From positions 75,481-121,543 of the forward strand of contig NZ_JAPVQY010000017.1 of assembly GCF_027257875.1 (NCBI RefSeq): DNA of 46,063 nucleotides, written 5' to 3'. Position 1 is the stretch's first letter. Every line of letters begins with the position of its first letter. The DNA is from Burkholderia sp. IMCC1007. GTDB taxonomy: Bacteria; Pseudomonadota; Gammaproteobacteria; Burkholderiales; Burkholderiaceae. The notes under the pieces are model-generated. The model was not told the DNA's origin and made no database searches. It saw only the letters and a program-made list of their open reading frames with translations. Position numbers and translations under genes: made by a program. Below, piece by piece: positions 8,459 through 16,788 of this stretch.

Positions 8459-8877
8459 GGACGAATCTCGTGCCGCCGGCTTGCGCCACGGGATGCGGCG
8501 AAATCGACGGTCGGATGGAAGTCGAATGCGGGCAGAGCACGATTCGTGCTGCGGGGAAGCGTTCGCGTCGAAACCACCGGCCATGGGCGGCAAGCCGGTG
8601 CTCGGCCGACCGATGACATGCAACGCGACATCTTTACAGAAGCGGTGCGATTCGGCGCCGCTACACGGCATGCTAGCAGGCGTCGCTTGCGGCCGGTGCG
8701 ATGGTTCCGTGACGTAGCGATGAACGATTTGACCCTACTGCACGCTGTATCGAACCGGTATGCTGGCCCGTTCCGCCGTTCCGCCGTTCCGCCGTTCCGC
8801 CGTTCCGCCGTTCCCGCCGTCCCGCCCATATCGGCGTTGCGCGGACGCAGCTGCGTCGACCGACCCGCTTCGCGCGA
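8459..8877. other. Gene-free stretch upstream of the esterase gene
   Basis: These 419 bp lie between the esterase start and the stop of the VWA gene, both on the minus strand. I see no supportable gene. The stretch should hold the esterase promoter and the end of the VWA transcript, and it contains the octanucleotide repeat at 8768-8807. Confidence 0.6.
8768..8815. repeat. Octanucleotide tandem repeat (CCGTTCCG)
   Basis: Five perfect CCGTTCCG units occupy 8768-8807, followed by one unit with a changed last base (8808-8815). The array is intergenic, about 310 bp upstream of the esterase start and 62 bp downstream of the VWA stop. An eight-base unit is not a multiple of three, and arrays of this kind vary by slippage. 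It is too short and has no spacers, so it is not CRISPR. Confidence 0.9.
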
Positions 8878-10581
8878 TCAGCGCCGATCCAGCAACGTGT
8901 TGCTCAGCACGCTGAAAGCCGCGCCCGGCAACTCGTTCAGTTGCTCGACGACGCTGCTGACCGGATAAAACGACTCCACCGCATCGTCGAGAATCCCGAC
9001 GCCGATCAGTTCGACGCGCTGGTCGCGCAGCGCGTCGACGCGTGCCCGCAGGTCGGTGCGCAGGATCGCCGGATTGCCGTCGCCGGTGGCCGGATAGCCG
9101 TCCGACAGTACCATCAGGATGCGGCGGCGCGCGCGCTTCGACAGCAGCCGTTCGGCGGCCCAGCTCAACGCTTCGCCGTCGGGGTTCTCGTGCCCGCATT
9201 CGATGCAGGCGAGCCCGCTCGGGTTGTCCGAATCGAAGCGCTTGTACACGCGCAGGTCGAGCCGTTCGACGAAGCGGTTGTAGCCGAACGTGTCGTGGCC
9301 GCCGTCGAGCCAGCGCTGATAATGCGCGCGCATCGCGGCATCCTCGACCGAGCTGTAGCCGAGCACTTCGCACGCGAAGCCGAGCTGCATCAGCGCGTCG
9401 CACAGCGCCGCCGCGCAGAGCGTCGCGAGTTCGATCTTCCGGCCGGCCATCGAGCCGCTGCAGTCGAGCAGCAGGCTCACCGCCGCGTCGCGCCCGGGCG
9501 CCGCGCGCGTGACGCGAAACGGCGTGCGATAGCCGGGCATGGTTGCGACGCGCACGAGCGATGCGCGATCGAGCTGCCCGCGTTCCTGTTCGCGTTTCCA
9601 GTGTGTCTGCTCGTCGACTTTCAGCGCGCGTTCGAGCCGCATCCGCAGCGGCTCCGTCTGCGCGCGCGCCGCGCGGCGCAGACGATGCCAGCGCGCCGGT
9701 TCGCCTTTGCCGGTGAAGTCCGTCACCGTGTCGAAGGCAGTCGTGAGCGGGATCGACAGCAGCGGCCGGTTGTCCGCCGACAAACGAATCGTGCCGTGCG
9801 CCGCGTCGCCTTGCGCCGGTGCGTCGGGTGACGACGCCGTTTCGGCGATCGCGCCGGCGGCGGAATCGGTGGCCGCAGGCGCGCGCGTGTCGTCCGACGC
9901 GCCGGGTTCGTCCGCTTCGAACTCGGCGGCGATCGCGTTGCTGTCGAGCGTGCTGCCCGGATCGGCGGTGAACATCATGGTGTTGGCACCGGCCGACGCG
10001 AGCGCGCGGACGCGCGCCACGATCCGTCGGGCGGCCTCGATGCTGTCGGAAGTCGACGTCGACGCCCGTGCTTCGTCGATGAGATCGGCAGTGGCCGAGA
10101 TGGTCGCATCGAGCGACGGCACGTGCTCGGCGGCCATCGGCGGCTCGTCCCATAACGCGCGTTCGATGCGCCACAGCAGCTTGTCGCGCCACGCGCGGGT
10201 CGGCCAGCCGCGCAGCATGTCGGCGGCGGATGCCGCACGCATCCGGAGCAGGAATCGCGTCGCGCCGGGATAAAGCGCCACGAGGCGCCCGGCCGCGCGC
10301 CGGTCGTCGATCGCCTGTGCGATGCGTTGCACGACGGGCGACGTCAGCGCGGCCACGGACTCGATCGCGCCGAAGCGCGCGCGGGCCGCATGGAGATCGA
10401 CGAAGCCGGTGATCGCGTCGTCGTCGATGTCGCCGTCGAGCAGCGTGTCGGGCAGCACGAGCCGGTCGCGTTGCAGCAGCGGCCCGTGGCTTGCAAAGCG
10501 CACGTCGATCCCGTGCCGTTGCGACAGCGTGCGCGCGAGCCGCGTCAGGTGAACCGCGCGCGCGTCGTCGTCCCGGTCCAT
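8878..10581 (-). CDS. VWA-domain protein, CobT-like
   Basis: The 567-residue soluble protein has an N-terminal half of unknown fold, an acidic Ala/Asp/Ser-rich middle (about 205-265) and a C-terminal von Willebrand A domain (about 365-560). The metal-ion adhesion site is visible as DCSGS (373-377), with a later SDGYP Asp at 494. This architecture resembles CobT, the partner of the CobS ATPase in aerobic cobalt chelatase, but no cobalamin gene lies nearby. It follows the AAA+ gene by 4 bp and must form an operon with it. By analogy with CobS/CobT and MoxR/VWA pairs it would be the adaptor that links the ATPase to a substrate being remodelled or metallated. The actual substrate is unknown. A CIECGHENPDGE segment near 459-470 has two cysteines that could bind metal. 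Confidence 0.88.
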   Translation of the reverse strand: MDRDDDARAVHLTRLARTLSQRHGIDVRFASHGPLLQRDRLVLPDTLLDGDIDDDAITGFVDLHAARARFGAIESVAALTSPVVQRIAQAIDDRRAAGRLVALYPGATRFLLRMRAASAADMLRGWPTRAWRDKLLWRIERALWDEPPMAAEHVPSLDATISATADLIDEARASTSTSDSIEAARRIVARVRALASAGANTMMFTADPGSTLDSNAIAAEFEADEPGASDDTRAPAATDSAAGAIAETASSPDAPAQGDAAHGTIRLSADNRPLLSIPLTTAFDTVTDFTGKGEPARWHRLRRAARAQTEPLRMRLERALKVDEQTHWKREQERGQLDRASLVRVATMPGYRTPFRVTRAAPGRDAAVSLLLDCSGSMAGRKIELATLCAAALCDALMQLGFACEVLGYSSVEDAAMRAHYQRWLDGGHDTFGYNRFVERLDLRVYKRFDSDNPSGLACIECGHENPDGEALSWAAERLLSKRARRRILMVLSDGYPATGDGNPAILRTDLRARVDALRDQRVELIGVGILDDAVESFYPVSSVVEQLNELPGAAFSVLSNTLLDRR

Positions 10582-10585
10582 CGCG

Positions 10586-11794
10586 TCAAGCCTCGAAATC
10601 GATGTGATGGCGGATGATGCTGCGAATCAGTGCCGCGTCTTCCGCGCCGACCTTCGCATAGATGGTCGGGCCGGCGGCCGCCTCCGGATCGCCGGTGCGC
10701 AGCATCAGTTCGGCCCAGTCGAGCAGCCGGCGGGTCGAGAACGCGCCGGCGAGATCCTCGCGGACGAACGCCGCGCGACAATCGGCGGCGATCGCCGCCA
10801 GCGTCGCGGCCATCGCGGCGGACATGCGCGGGCCGAACGTCTGCTGCAGCACCTGCGCCTCGTCGTGCGGCGGCAGGTAATCGATGTGGTACACGCGCCA
10901 GCGGTCGAGGAACGCGTCGTTCATCACGTTCGCGCCCTGGTACAGGTGCCGGAACTGCCCCATCGCGCCGACCGCGTTCGCGGTCGCGAACAGCCGGAAC
11001 GACGGATGCGGCGCGACGATCTCGTTGCCTTTCTCCTTCAGCAGCAGGCGGCCGCCCGGTTCGAGCACGGCGGTCAGCACCGCGAGGATCGCCGGCTCCG
11101 CGAAGTCGATCTCGTCGACGATCAGCCACAGCCCTTCGCGCATCGCGGTCGGCAGCACGCCGTCGACCCAGATCGTCTCGCCGCCCTTGACGGTCCAGAA
11201 GCCGACGAAGTCGCCGACCGTGGTCTGGCCGTTCATGTTCGAGCGCAACACGCCGTGACCGCTCTGCGCGGCGACCTGTTCGATCAGGCTCGTCTTGCCG
11301 GTGCCCGTATGACCGATCAGCAGGATGCGGCGGTTCTCGACGATGTCTTCGAGCACGCTGGTCGCGCGGGCGGTAAACAGGTACGCGGGATTGAGCGGCG
11401 GAACCAGCGGGCCGCCGGGCCCGCGCGGCATCGGCACGCCGCCGATCGGCACGGTGTTCGCCGCGTGCTGCGAGGCGGCCGGCCGGGCAGCCTGCGCGCG
11501 GCGCAGGTCGTGCATGAAGCCTCCGCGACGGGCCGGGGCGGCGCGCTCGCCGTCGTCTTCGTCGCGGCGGGCGTAGCCTTCGTGGTGCCACTTGCGCAGC
11601 TTCGCGTCGAGGTTGTCCGCGTCGACGACCGTATCGACCGACGTGCTGCCGTCGGGCCGGTGATGCTGGATGCGGAACATGTGCGCGCGTTCGGAGCGGC
11701 TGACGATCCATTGCCCGGCGGACGGATCCGCCAGCTGCCGATAGACGCCGAGGACCGATGGGGCGGAAGGTGCGTTGTCAGCGGTTGCGTTCAT
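10586..11794 (-). CDS. AAA+ ATPase, CobS/MoxR-like, partner of the VWA protein
   Basis: The 402-residue protein has an N-terminal domain of about 75 residues (YRQLADPSAGQWIVSRSERA... to KWHHEGYARR), a basic Ala/Pro-rich linker and an AAA+ core with Walker A GHTGTGKTS (161-169), Walker B LIVDEID (224-230), sensor-1 FATAN (269-273) and a pore-type insert. The sequence FWTVKGGETIWVDGVLPTAM is typical of the CobS/MoxR group. It precedes the VWA gene by 4 bp. The ATG at 11794 is chosen because the conserved N-terminal domain starts soon after it, although its ribosome site is poor; an open frame upstream to about 11953 would read through a G9 tract and is probably not coding. Function is presumed ATP-driven remodelling with the VWA partner; the N-terminal domain is not one I can name. 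Confidence 0.88.
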   Translation of the reverse strand: MNATADNAPSAPSVLGVYRQLADPSAGQWIVSRSERAHMFRIQHHRPDGSTSVDTVVDADNLDAKLRKWHHEGYARRDEDDGERAAPARRGGFMHDLRRAQAARPAASQHAANTVPIGGVPMPRGPGGPLVPPLNPAYLFTARATSVLEDIVENRRILLIGHTGTGKTSLIEQVAAQSGHGVLRSNMNGQTTVGDFVGFWTVKGGETIWVDGVLPTAMREGLWLIVDEIDFAEPAILAVLTAVLEPGGRLLLKEKGNEIVAPHPSFRLFATANAVGAMGQFRHLYQGANVMNDAFLDRWRVYHIDYLPPHDEAQVLQQTFGPRMSAAMAATLAAIAADCRAAFVREDLAGAFSTRRLLDWAELMLRTGDPEAAAGPTIYAKVGAEDAALIRSIIRHHIDFEA

Positions 11795-12177
11795 GGTCGG
11801 GAGCGAAAAGAGGCGGCCGAATCGGCGGTCGTGGGGGGGGGCACACTCGGTGGGCCGACGCCGGTGGTGCTCGGTGCGAACCGCGTGGGCCGTGCCGGCC
11901 GGATGCCACGAAACGCATGAGCGGCGAACCGGAACGTCACGTCCACGGTGCATGCTCCGTACTGTATCGCATCGGATCGATGTCGGTCCGGCCGTGGGCG
12001 ACGCTCGGGAAGGATGGATCAGGCGGTCTGGCCGCGCGATCGACGCCGATCGCGGCGAATGCCGTTCCCGGACCGGCGACTGGACGCTGGGTGGTTACAT
12101 CCAGTGCGAGTCCAGCGCGAATTGCCTAGATCGTTGCGATGAAGCGCAGTCGAGTTCCGCCCGATCAACAGAGCCGC
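11795..12177. other. Gene-free stretch upstream of the AAA-VWA operon
   Basis: These 383 bp separate the AAA+ start from the stop of the exporter gene; both genes read on the minus strand. Short open frames exist, but none has a ribosome site and recognisable protein. It should hold the promoter of the AAA-VWA operon and includes the G9 tract at 11833-11841. Confidence 0.55.
11833..11841. repeat. G9 homopolymer tract upstream of the AAA+ gene
   Basis: Nine consecutive G residues (C on the coding strand) lie 39-47 bp upstream of the AAA+ start, within the likely 5' leader or promoter. Tracts of this length can slip during replication. No evidence of variation can be seen from one sequence. 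Confidence 0.8.
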
Positions 12178-13605
12178 TCAGCCCCGGGCATTGGCATCAT
12201 CCCCGCGCCACCACGCGGCCGGCACGATGCAAGAAGCGACCAGCACCGCGGCAATCGCGAACGCGTGCGACGCGCCGCTGACGATCGCCGCGCCCCGGCC
12301 CGCGACCAGCGCGCCGAGCGATGCGACGCCGACGGCCGCGCCCACCTGTCGCGCGGTGTTGAATATCGCCGAAGCCGTCGCCGAGCGGCCGGCTTCGACA
12401 CTGCCGAGCAGCATCGAAGTCAGCGCCGGAATCGCGATGCCGCCGCCGACCGCCATCGCGACCATCCCCGGCGCCAGCAGCAGGTAGCGCGCGTGTTCCG
12501 CGAGCGTCTGCGCGAGCCACGCATAGCCGCCGACCGACACGGCGAGCCCCGCGATGACGGTCGCGCGAAACCCGTAACGCACGGCAATGCGCGCGCTAGC
12601 GAGGTTCGCGAGCATGATCACGGTGAGCGGCGCGAGCGCGAGTCCCGATTCGGTCGCCGTATAGCCGCGCGCGCTCTGGAAATAGAGGCTGAGCGCGAAA
12701 ATCAGCCCGTAGAACGCGGCATTGGTGATGCCGCCGATCGCGAGGAGACCCGGCACCCGCGCAATCCGGAGGAACGCGAGCGGCAGCATCGGCGCGGCCA
12801 CGCGCCGTTCGATCGCGACGAACAGCACGCCGAGCGCGATCGACGCGACGAGTGCACCGGCCGCATAAGGGTCCGCGGCGCCGTGCGAACCGGTACGAAT
12901 GATCCCACCGGTCAGCAGCCCGAGCACGAGCACCGCGACCAGCTGGCCGGCCGGATCGAACAGCCGCGTGCGCGCGGCGGCCGAATCGCGCACGTGGCGC
13001 AGCGTGAGCCACAGCCCGAGCGCACAGATCGGCAGGTTGATGAAAAAGATCGCGCGCCAGCCGGCCCCATCGATCAGCAGGCCGCCCAACGTCGGGCCGG
13101 CCGCGCTGATCGCGCCGCCCGTCGCGCTCCACCACGCGATCGCCTTCACGCGCGCGGCGGCATCGGTCGCACATGCATGCGTGATCAGCGCGAGCGACGT
13201 CGGCAAAATCAGCGCGGCGCCGACGCCTTGCGCGACCCGTGCGCCGATCAGCGCCGCGAGCGACGGCGCCAGCGCGCAGCCGAGCGACGCGAGCAGGAAC
13301 AGCGCGAGACCGGCTGCGAACAGCCGTCGGCTGCCGAAGCGATCGGCGAGCGTGCCGGACGTCAGCAGCAGCGCGGCGAACGACAGCGTGTACGCATCGA
13401 CGATCCACTGCAGCCCGTGCACGGTCGACCCGAACGTCCGGCCGAGGCTCGGGATCGCGACGTTCACGACGGTCACGTCGAGCTGGACGATCGCGAAGCC
13501 GATACTGGCCGCCGCGACGGCAGGGATGATCGCGCGCTGCGGCGTGCGGTGCGACGGCGCGTCGACGGTCGGCGCGGCGTCGAGCGCCGGCACGTGCTCG
13601 CTCAT
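12178..13605 (-). CDS. MFS exporter, DHA2 (EmrB/QacA) family
   Basis: The 475-residue inner-membrane protein has about 14 predicted helices, the number expected for DHA2 drug:proton antiporters. Early family signatures are IVQLDVTVVNVAIPSLGRTFG (first helix, residues 38-58), WIVDAYTLSFAALLLTSGTLADRFGSRRL (motif A region) and LINLPICALGLWL-like sequence (IFFINLP) before the central helices. The ATG at 13605 is preferred because GGAG lies 6 nt upstream; a further in-frame ATG upstream gives a His/Met-rich extension without such a site. It probably exports a toxic organic compound. No regulator or membrane-fusion partner is adjacent, and 335 bp separate it from the glycosylation genes, so it looks like a single-gene unit. 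Confidence 0.9.
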   Translation of the reverse strand: MSEHVPALDAAPTVDAPSHRTPQRAIIPAVAAASIGFAIVQLDVTVVNVAIPSLGRTFGSTVHGLQWIVDAYTLSFAALLLTSGTLADRFGSRRLFAAGLALFLLASLGCALAPSLAALIGARVAQGVGAALILPTSLALITHACATDAAARVKAIAWWSATGGAISAAGPTLGGLLIDGAGWRAIFFINLPICALGLWLTLRHVRDSAAARTRLFDPAGQLVAVLVLGLLTGGIIRTGSHGAADPYAAGALVASIALGVLFVAIERRVAAPMLPLAFLRIARVPGLLAIGGITNAAFYGLIFALSLYFQSARGYTATESGLALAPLTVIMLANLASARIAVRYGFRATVIAGLAVSVGGYAWLAQTLAEHARYLLLAPGMVAMAVGGGIAIPALTSMLLGSVEAGRSATASAIFNTARQVGAAVGVASLGALVAGRGAAIVSGASHAFAIAAVLVASCIVPAAWWRGDDANARG

Positions 13606-13940
13606 CGCAGGCTCCGTGCCGCGCGACTGCGCGGCGAAGCGGTGCATGTGCATGTGCGACGCGGCAGGCAAGAGGGGAGCATCGTGCGGTTTCCGTCGTG
13701 AGCGACGCTCGCGTGACGGCGGCCGGCCGTGCGCATCGTCGAATCCGACAGAAACTAGCATCGCCGCGCGAGCGGGCACAAACAACAACGGGCGATTATT
13801 TAACGACGATTCGTGGAAAGGACCGGCGACGCAACGACGGCGTGCGGCCGGCGCTGGCCGCGGCGCTTATATCGATTTCTCGTATGCAATCGATCGGCCT
13901 GCAGGTGGTGCCCCCGGCGATCGCGACATCCGGCGCCGCT
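13606..13940. other. Gene-free stretch between exporter and gtrA-like gene
   Basis: These 335 bp hold no gene that I can support. They include the exporter's promoter region on the minus strand, with a locally A/T-richer patch around 13780-13805, and the end of the glycosylation transcript. I see no clear terminator hairpin. Confidence 0.5.
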
Positions 13941-14324
13941 TCACCGATACGTCCACAACCGGTGCATCAGAAACGTCGTCGGCGGAATCAGCAGCGCGAT
14001 CGCGACGATGCTCCAGTCGCGCGGGACGTCGAGCAGTTCGGCCATGCGCGCGAGCGCCATCGTTTCGGCGAAGCCGGCCAGCGCGACGACCAGAAAGCGT
14101 CGCAGGTTGCGCGAATGCACCGTCGACGAGAAGCTCCACAGCGTATTCGCGAGATACGAGAACACGGTCGCGCAGAGGAACGCGACTGCGTTCGCAATGA
14201 CCTGCGTGGCGTCGAACAGCGCATACATCGTGCCGGCGATCAGCGCGTGAAGGCCGGTCGAGCAGAGTCCGGCCAGCCCGAAGCGGACCAGCCGTGCGCG
14301 TTCCGCATAGAGCAGCGCGAGCAT
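13941..14324 (-). CDS. GtrA-family membrane protein (lipid-linked sugar flippase)
   Basis: The 127-residue protein has four predicted transmembrane helices and the family pattern: VRFGLAGLCSTGLHALI at the start, ANAVAFLCATVFSYLANTLWSFSS in the middle and a WTYR end. GtrA proteins are thought to move polyprenyl-phosphate-linked sugars across the inner membrane. A GGAGG ribosome site sits 6 nt before the ATG, and the gene starts 15 bp after the GtrB-like gene, so the two form the usual gtrA-gtrB pair, in the order B then A. It is the last gene of the four-gene operon. Confidence 0.88.
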   Translation of the reverse strand: MLALLYAERARLVRFGLAGLCSTGLHALIAGTMYALFDATQVIANAVAFLCATVFSYLANTLWSFSSTVHSRNLRRFLVVALAGFAETMALARMAELLDVPRDWSIVAIALLIPPTTFLMHRLWTYR

Positions 14325-14339
14325 CGTTGCCTCCGTGCG

Positions 14340-15383
14340 TCAGCGCGTGCCGACCCGCGCGCGGGCCGGCTGCGCGCGGCGGCGTGCGATCGGGCGCCGC
14401 ACATCGCGCGCGACCGGCAGTTCGATCACCTTGCTGTGCGCCTGGTAGCGGCGGCGGATCAGATAGAGGGGCCGTTGCTTCGACTCGTCGTAGATGCGGC
14501 CGATGTACTCGCCGACCACGCCGATGCCGACGAGTTCGATGCCGCCGATGAACAGCGTGACCGACAGCAGCGACGAATAGCCGAGCACCGGATTGCCGAA
14601 CAGCAGCGTGCGGCCGACGATGAACGAGCCGTACAGGAACGCGAGCGCGGCGATGCCGACGCCGATGTAGGTCCAGCTGCGCAGCGGCACGGTGCTGAAG
14701 CTCGTGATGCCTTCGAGCGCGAAATTCCACAGCTTCCATCCGGAGAACTTCGATTTACCGGCGCTGCGTGCATCGCGCTGGTACTCGATGATCACGGTCT
14801 GGTAGCCCACCCATGCGAACAGCCCCTTCATGAAGCGATGCCGCTCGGGCAGGTTGCGCAGCGCGTTCACGACCTTGCGGTCCATCAGCCGGAAGTCGCC
14901 GACGTTCTCCGGCAGCTTCACGTCCGACAGCAGGTTGTGCACGCGATAGTAGATCGCGGCGGCGGTGCGCTTCGCGAACGAATCGCACGCGCGGCTGCTG
15001 CGCTTCGCGGCGACGACCTCCGCGCCGTCGCGCCAGTGCTCGAGCATCACCGGAATCAGGCTCGGCGGATCCTGCAGGTCGGCATCGAGCGGGATCACCG
15101 CGTCGCCGGCCGCTTCGTCGAGGCCGGCCGTCAGCGCCGCCTCCTTGCCGAAGTTGCGCGTGAGATCGATCACGCGCACGCGGCGATCGTTCATGCTGAT
15201 CCGGATCAGCCGTTCGAGCGTGTCGTCGCGGCTGCCGTCGTTCACGCAGACGATCTCGAAGCGGATCGCTTCGATGCCGGCCATCAGCGGGATCACGACG
15301 TCAAAGAAACGTTCGACGGCCTCGCCTTCGTTGTAGAACGGCACGACCAGCGAGACGAGCGGTGTGTAGAGCGATTCGCGCAT
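14340..15383 (-). CDS. GtrB-like polyprenyl-phosphate glycosyltransferase (GT2)
   Basis: The 347-residue protein has an N-terminal GT-A domain with VSLVVPFYNE (10-19), VNDGSRDDT (47-55), the nucleotide-sugar-binding DADLQD (100-105) and the acceptor-side RKVVNALRNLPERHRFMKG. Two transmembrane helices follow (about 237-258 and 268-292), as in bactoprenol glucosyl transferase GtrB. It would transfer a hexose from a nucleotide sugar to polyprenyl phosphate on the cytoplasmic face. The C-terminal 30 residues are very basic and may contact the membrane. The upstream GT87 stop lies 25 bp before its ATG, which fits one operon. The sugar cannot be told from sequence. Confidence 0.9.
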   Translation of the reverse strand: MRESLYTPLVSLVVPFYNEGEAVERFFDVVIPLMAGIEAIRFEIVCVNDGSRDDTLERLIRISMNDRRVRVIDLTRNFGKEAALTAGLDEAAGDAVIPLDADLQDPPSLIPVMLEHWRDGAEVVAAKRSSRACDSFAKRTAAAIYYRVHNLLSDVKLPENVGDFRLMDRKVVNALRNLPERHRFMKGLFAWVGYQTVIIEYQRDARSAGKSKFSGWKLWNFALEGITSFSTVPLRSWTYIGVGIAALAFLYGSFIVGRTLLFGNPVLGYSSLLSVTLFIGGIELVGIGVVGEYIGRIYDESKQRPLYLIRRRYQAHSKVIELPVARDVRRPIARRRAQPARARVGTR

Positions 15384-15408
15384 GATGGTTTCCCCGTTTA
15401 ATGACGTG

Positions 15409-16788
15409 TCAGCGATCGGCGCGGAAGCTCGCGCGGCCGATGCGGCGCAGTCCGTGCGCCGTGCGGTGATGCGATCGGACCGGATGCGTGAAGCCGGTGT
15501 CGGTCGAGTGATCGTGTGCGTCGGGCATCGACGGCATGTCGTGCCGTTCCTGTGCGATCCGGCTGGCGAGCAGCGCCAGCGAGGCCAGCGTGACGAGCGG
15601 CATGAACTGGAACGACAGGTGCGGCACCAGCACGAGGCCGGCGAGCGGCATCACCCACATCAGCAACAGCCATTCGCGATCGAAGCGCCGCCAGCCGTGC
15701 GTCCACGCATAGCGTGCGTACCACGCGATCACGAGCCCGTACCAGGTCAGGTCGTAGTCGTACAGGTAGGGGCTCACGAGCAGGCACGCGCACGCGAGCG
15801 TCGCGGCGCGCAGCGCGTACGAACACGCGCCGCGCCACGCGTACACGACGGCCATTGCGGCGATCGCGGCCGACAGCAGCTGCAGTATGCGCGCGACATG
15901 GATGGGCCAGCCGGCGAGCGTGGCGAGAGCGAACAGGCTCGGCATGCGCGCAAGCTTCACGTGGCCGGCGCCGACGACCTGGTACGCGTCGTTGATCCCG
16001 TGCACGAATGCGATCCACGAACCGGTGCCGAACGCGAGCGTCGTCAGCGCGACGCCGCCGGTGATCGTCGCAGCCCATGCGGCCAGCGCGCGCCACTGTC
16101 CGGCGCACAGCAGGGCGAGCGGGAACAGGGCGGCCATCTGCGGTTTGGTCGTCAGCAGGCCGAAGCAGATGCCAGCGACGACGGGGCGGCGGTTCAGCAT
16201 GAGCAGCCCGACGCCGGCGACGGTCGCGGTGAAGAGACTCGTCTGTCCGATGATCACGGTGAGGAACGCACCCGGGAACGCGAGCGCGCAAACGAGCGCG
16301 GTCTCGCGCTGTACGATCGCGCGTATCGTCGCCGCGAACAGCAGGTAGGTGACGCCGAGCCACAGCACGAGTGCGAGCGTGTACGGCAGCCAGCCGAGCG
16401 GCAGCACGAACAGCAGCATCGTGGGCGGATAGAGCCACAGCAGCACGCCGCCGGCAGTGTTCATCGTCGGAATGGCGAGCTTCTCGATTGCGAACAGCGC
16501 AGGGAAATGCCACGCGTCGATCGCGTGTCCGTGCACGGCGAGCCGCGCGGCGCTCCAGATCGCCGAGAAATCCATCGACAGCGGAGCAGGTGCGGACGTC
16601 GTCGACCAAACGGAGCGGGCGACGTAGATGCCGATGAACAGCAGTTCGGTCAGCAGCACCACCGCGGCGTAGAGGCGCACGCGGTCGCGGTTGAGCCAGT
16701 GAGGAAATCGGCGCGGACCGGCGATCGGCAACTCCGGATGGGCGTCGATCGCGGAATGGGGATCCCGGGCGGAGAGGTGCGATTTCAT
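15409..16788 (-). CDS. Membrane glycosyltransferase, GT87/DUF2029 family (second copy)
   Basis: The 459-residue polytopic protein has about 10-12 hydrophobic segments. Near the N-terminus, after the first helix, SMDFSAIWSAARL carries the acidic residue expected in the GT-C active site, followed by WLYPPTMLLFVLPLG and later LLTTKPQMAALFP, all typical of GT87 polyprenyl-phosphate-mannose-type transferases. Catalysis is expected on the periplasmic side, using a lipid-linked sugar. Its ATG overlaps the stop of the upstream GT87 gene in TGATG, and GGAGG lies 5 nt before it, so the pair is translationally coupled. A soluble His/Asp-rich tail of about 40 residues closes the protein. The acceptor is unknown. 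Confidence 0.85.
   Translation of the reverse strand: MKSHLSARDPHSAIDAHPELPIAGPRRFPHWLNRDRVRLYAAVVLLTELLFIGIYVARSVWSTTSAPAPLSMDFSAIWSAARLAVHGHAIDAWHFPALFAIEKLAIPTMNTAGGVLLWLYPPTMLLFVLPLGWLPYTLALVLWLGVTYLLFAATIRAIVQRETALVCALAFPGAFLTVIIGQTSLFTATVAGVGLLMLNRRPVVAGICFGLLTTKPQMAALFPLALLCAGQWRALAAWAATITGGVALTTLAFGTGSWIAFVHGINDAYQVVGAGHVKLARMPSLFALATLAGWPIHVARILQLLSAAIAAMAVVYAWRGACSYALRAATLACACLLVSPYLYDYDLTWYGLVIAWYARYAWTHGWRRFDREWLLLMWVMPLAGLVLVPHLSFQFMPLVTLASLALLASRIAQERHDMPSMPDAHDHSTDTGFTHPVRSHHRTAHGLRRIGRASFRADR

Noticed and set aside
7279..8815. Hexamer and octamer arrays as CRISPR
   Set aside because: Units are 6-8 bases and directly adjacent, with no spacers and no cas genes.
10586..11953. 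Longer version of the AAA+ protein that would read through the G9 tract
   Set aside because: The added N-terminus is Arg/His-rich with no conservation that I recognise; the ATG at 11794 is the more economical start.
12139..13701. Open frame of over 500 codons opposite the DHA2 exporter
   Set aside because: The exporter shows family motifs and 14 helices; the opposite frame is low-complexity Arg/Glu/Gln with no domain.
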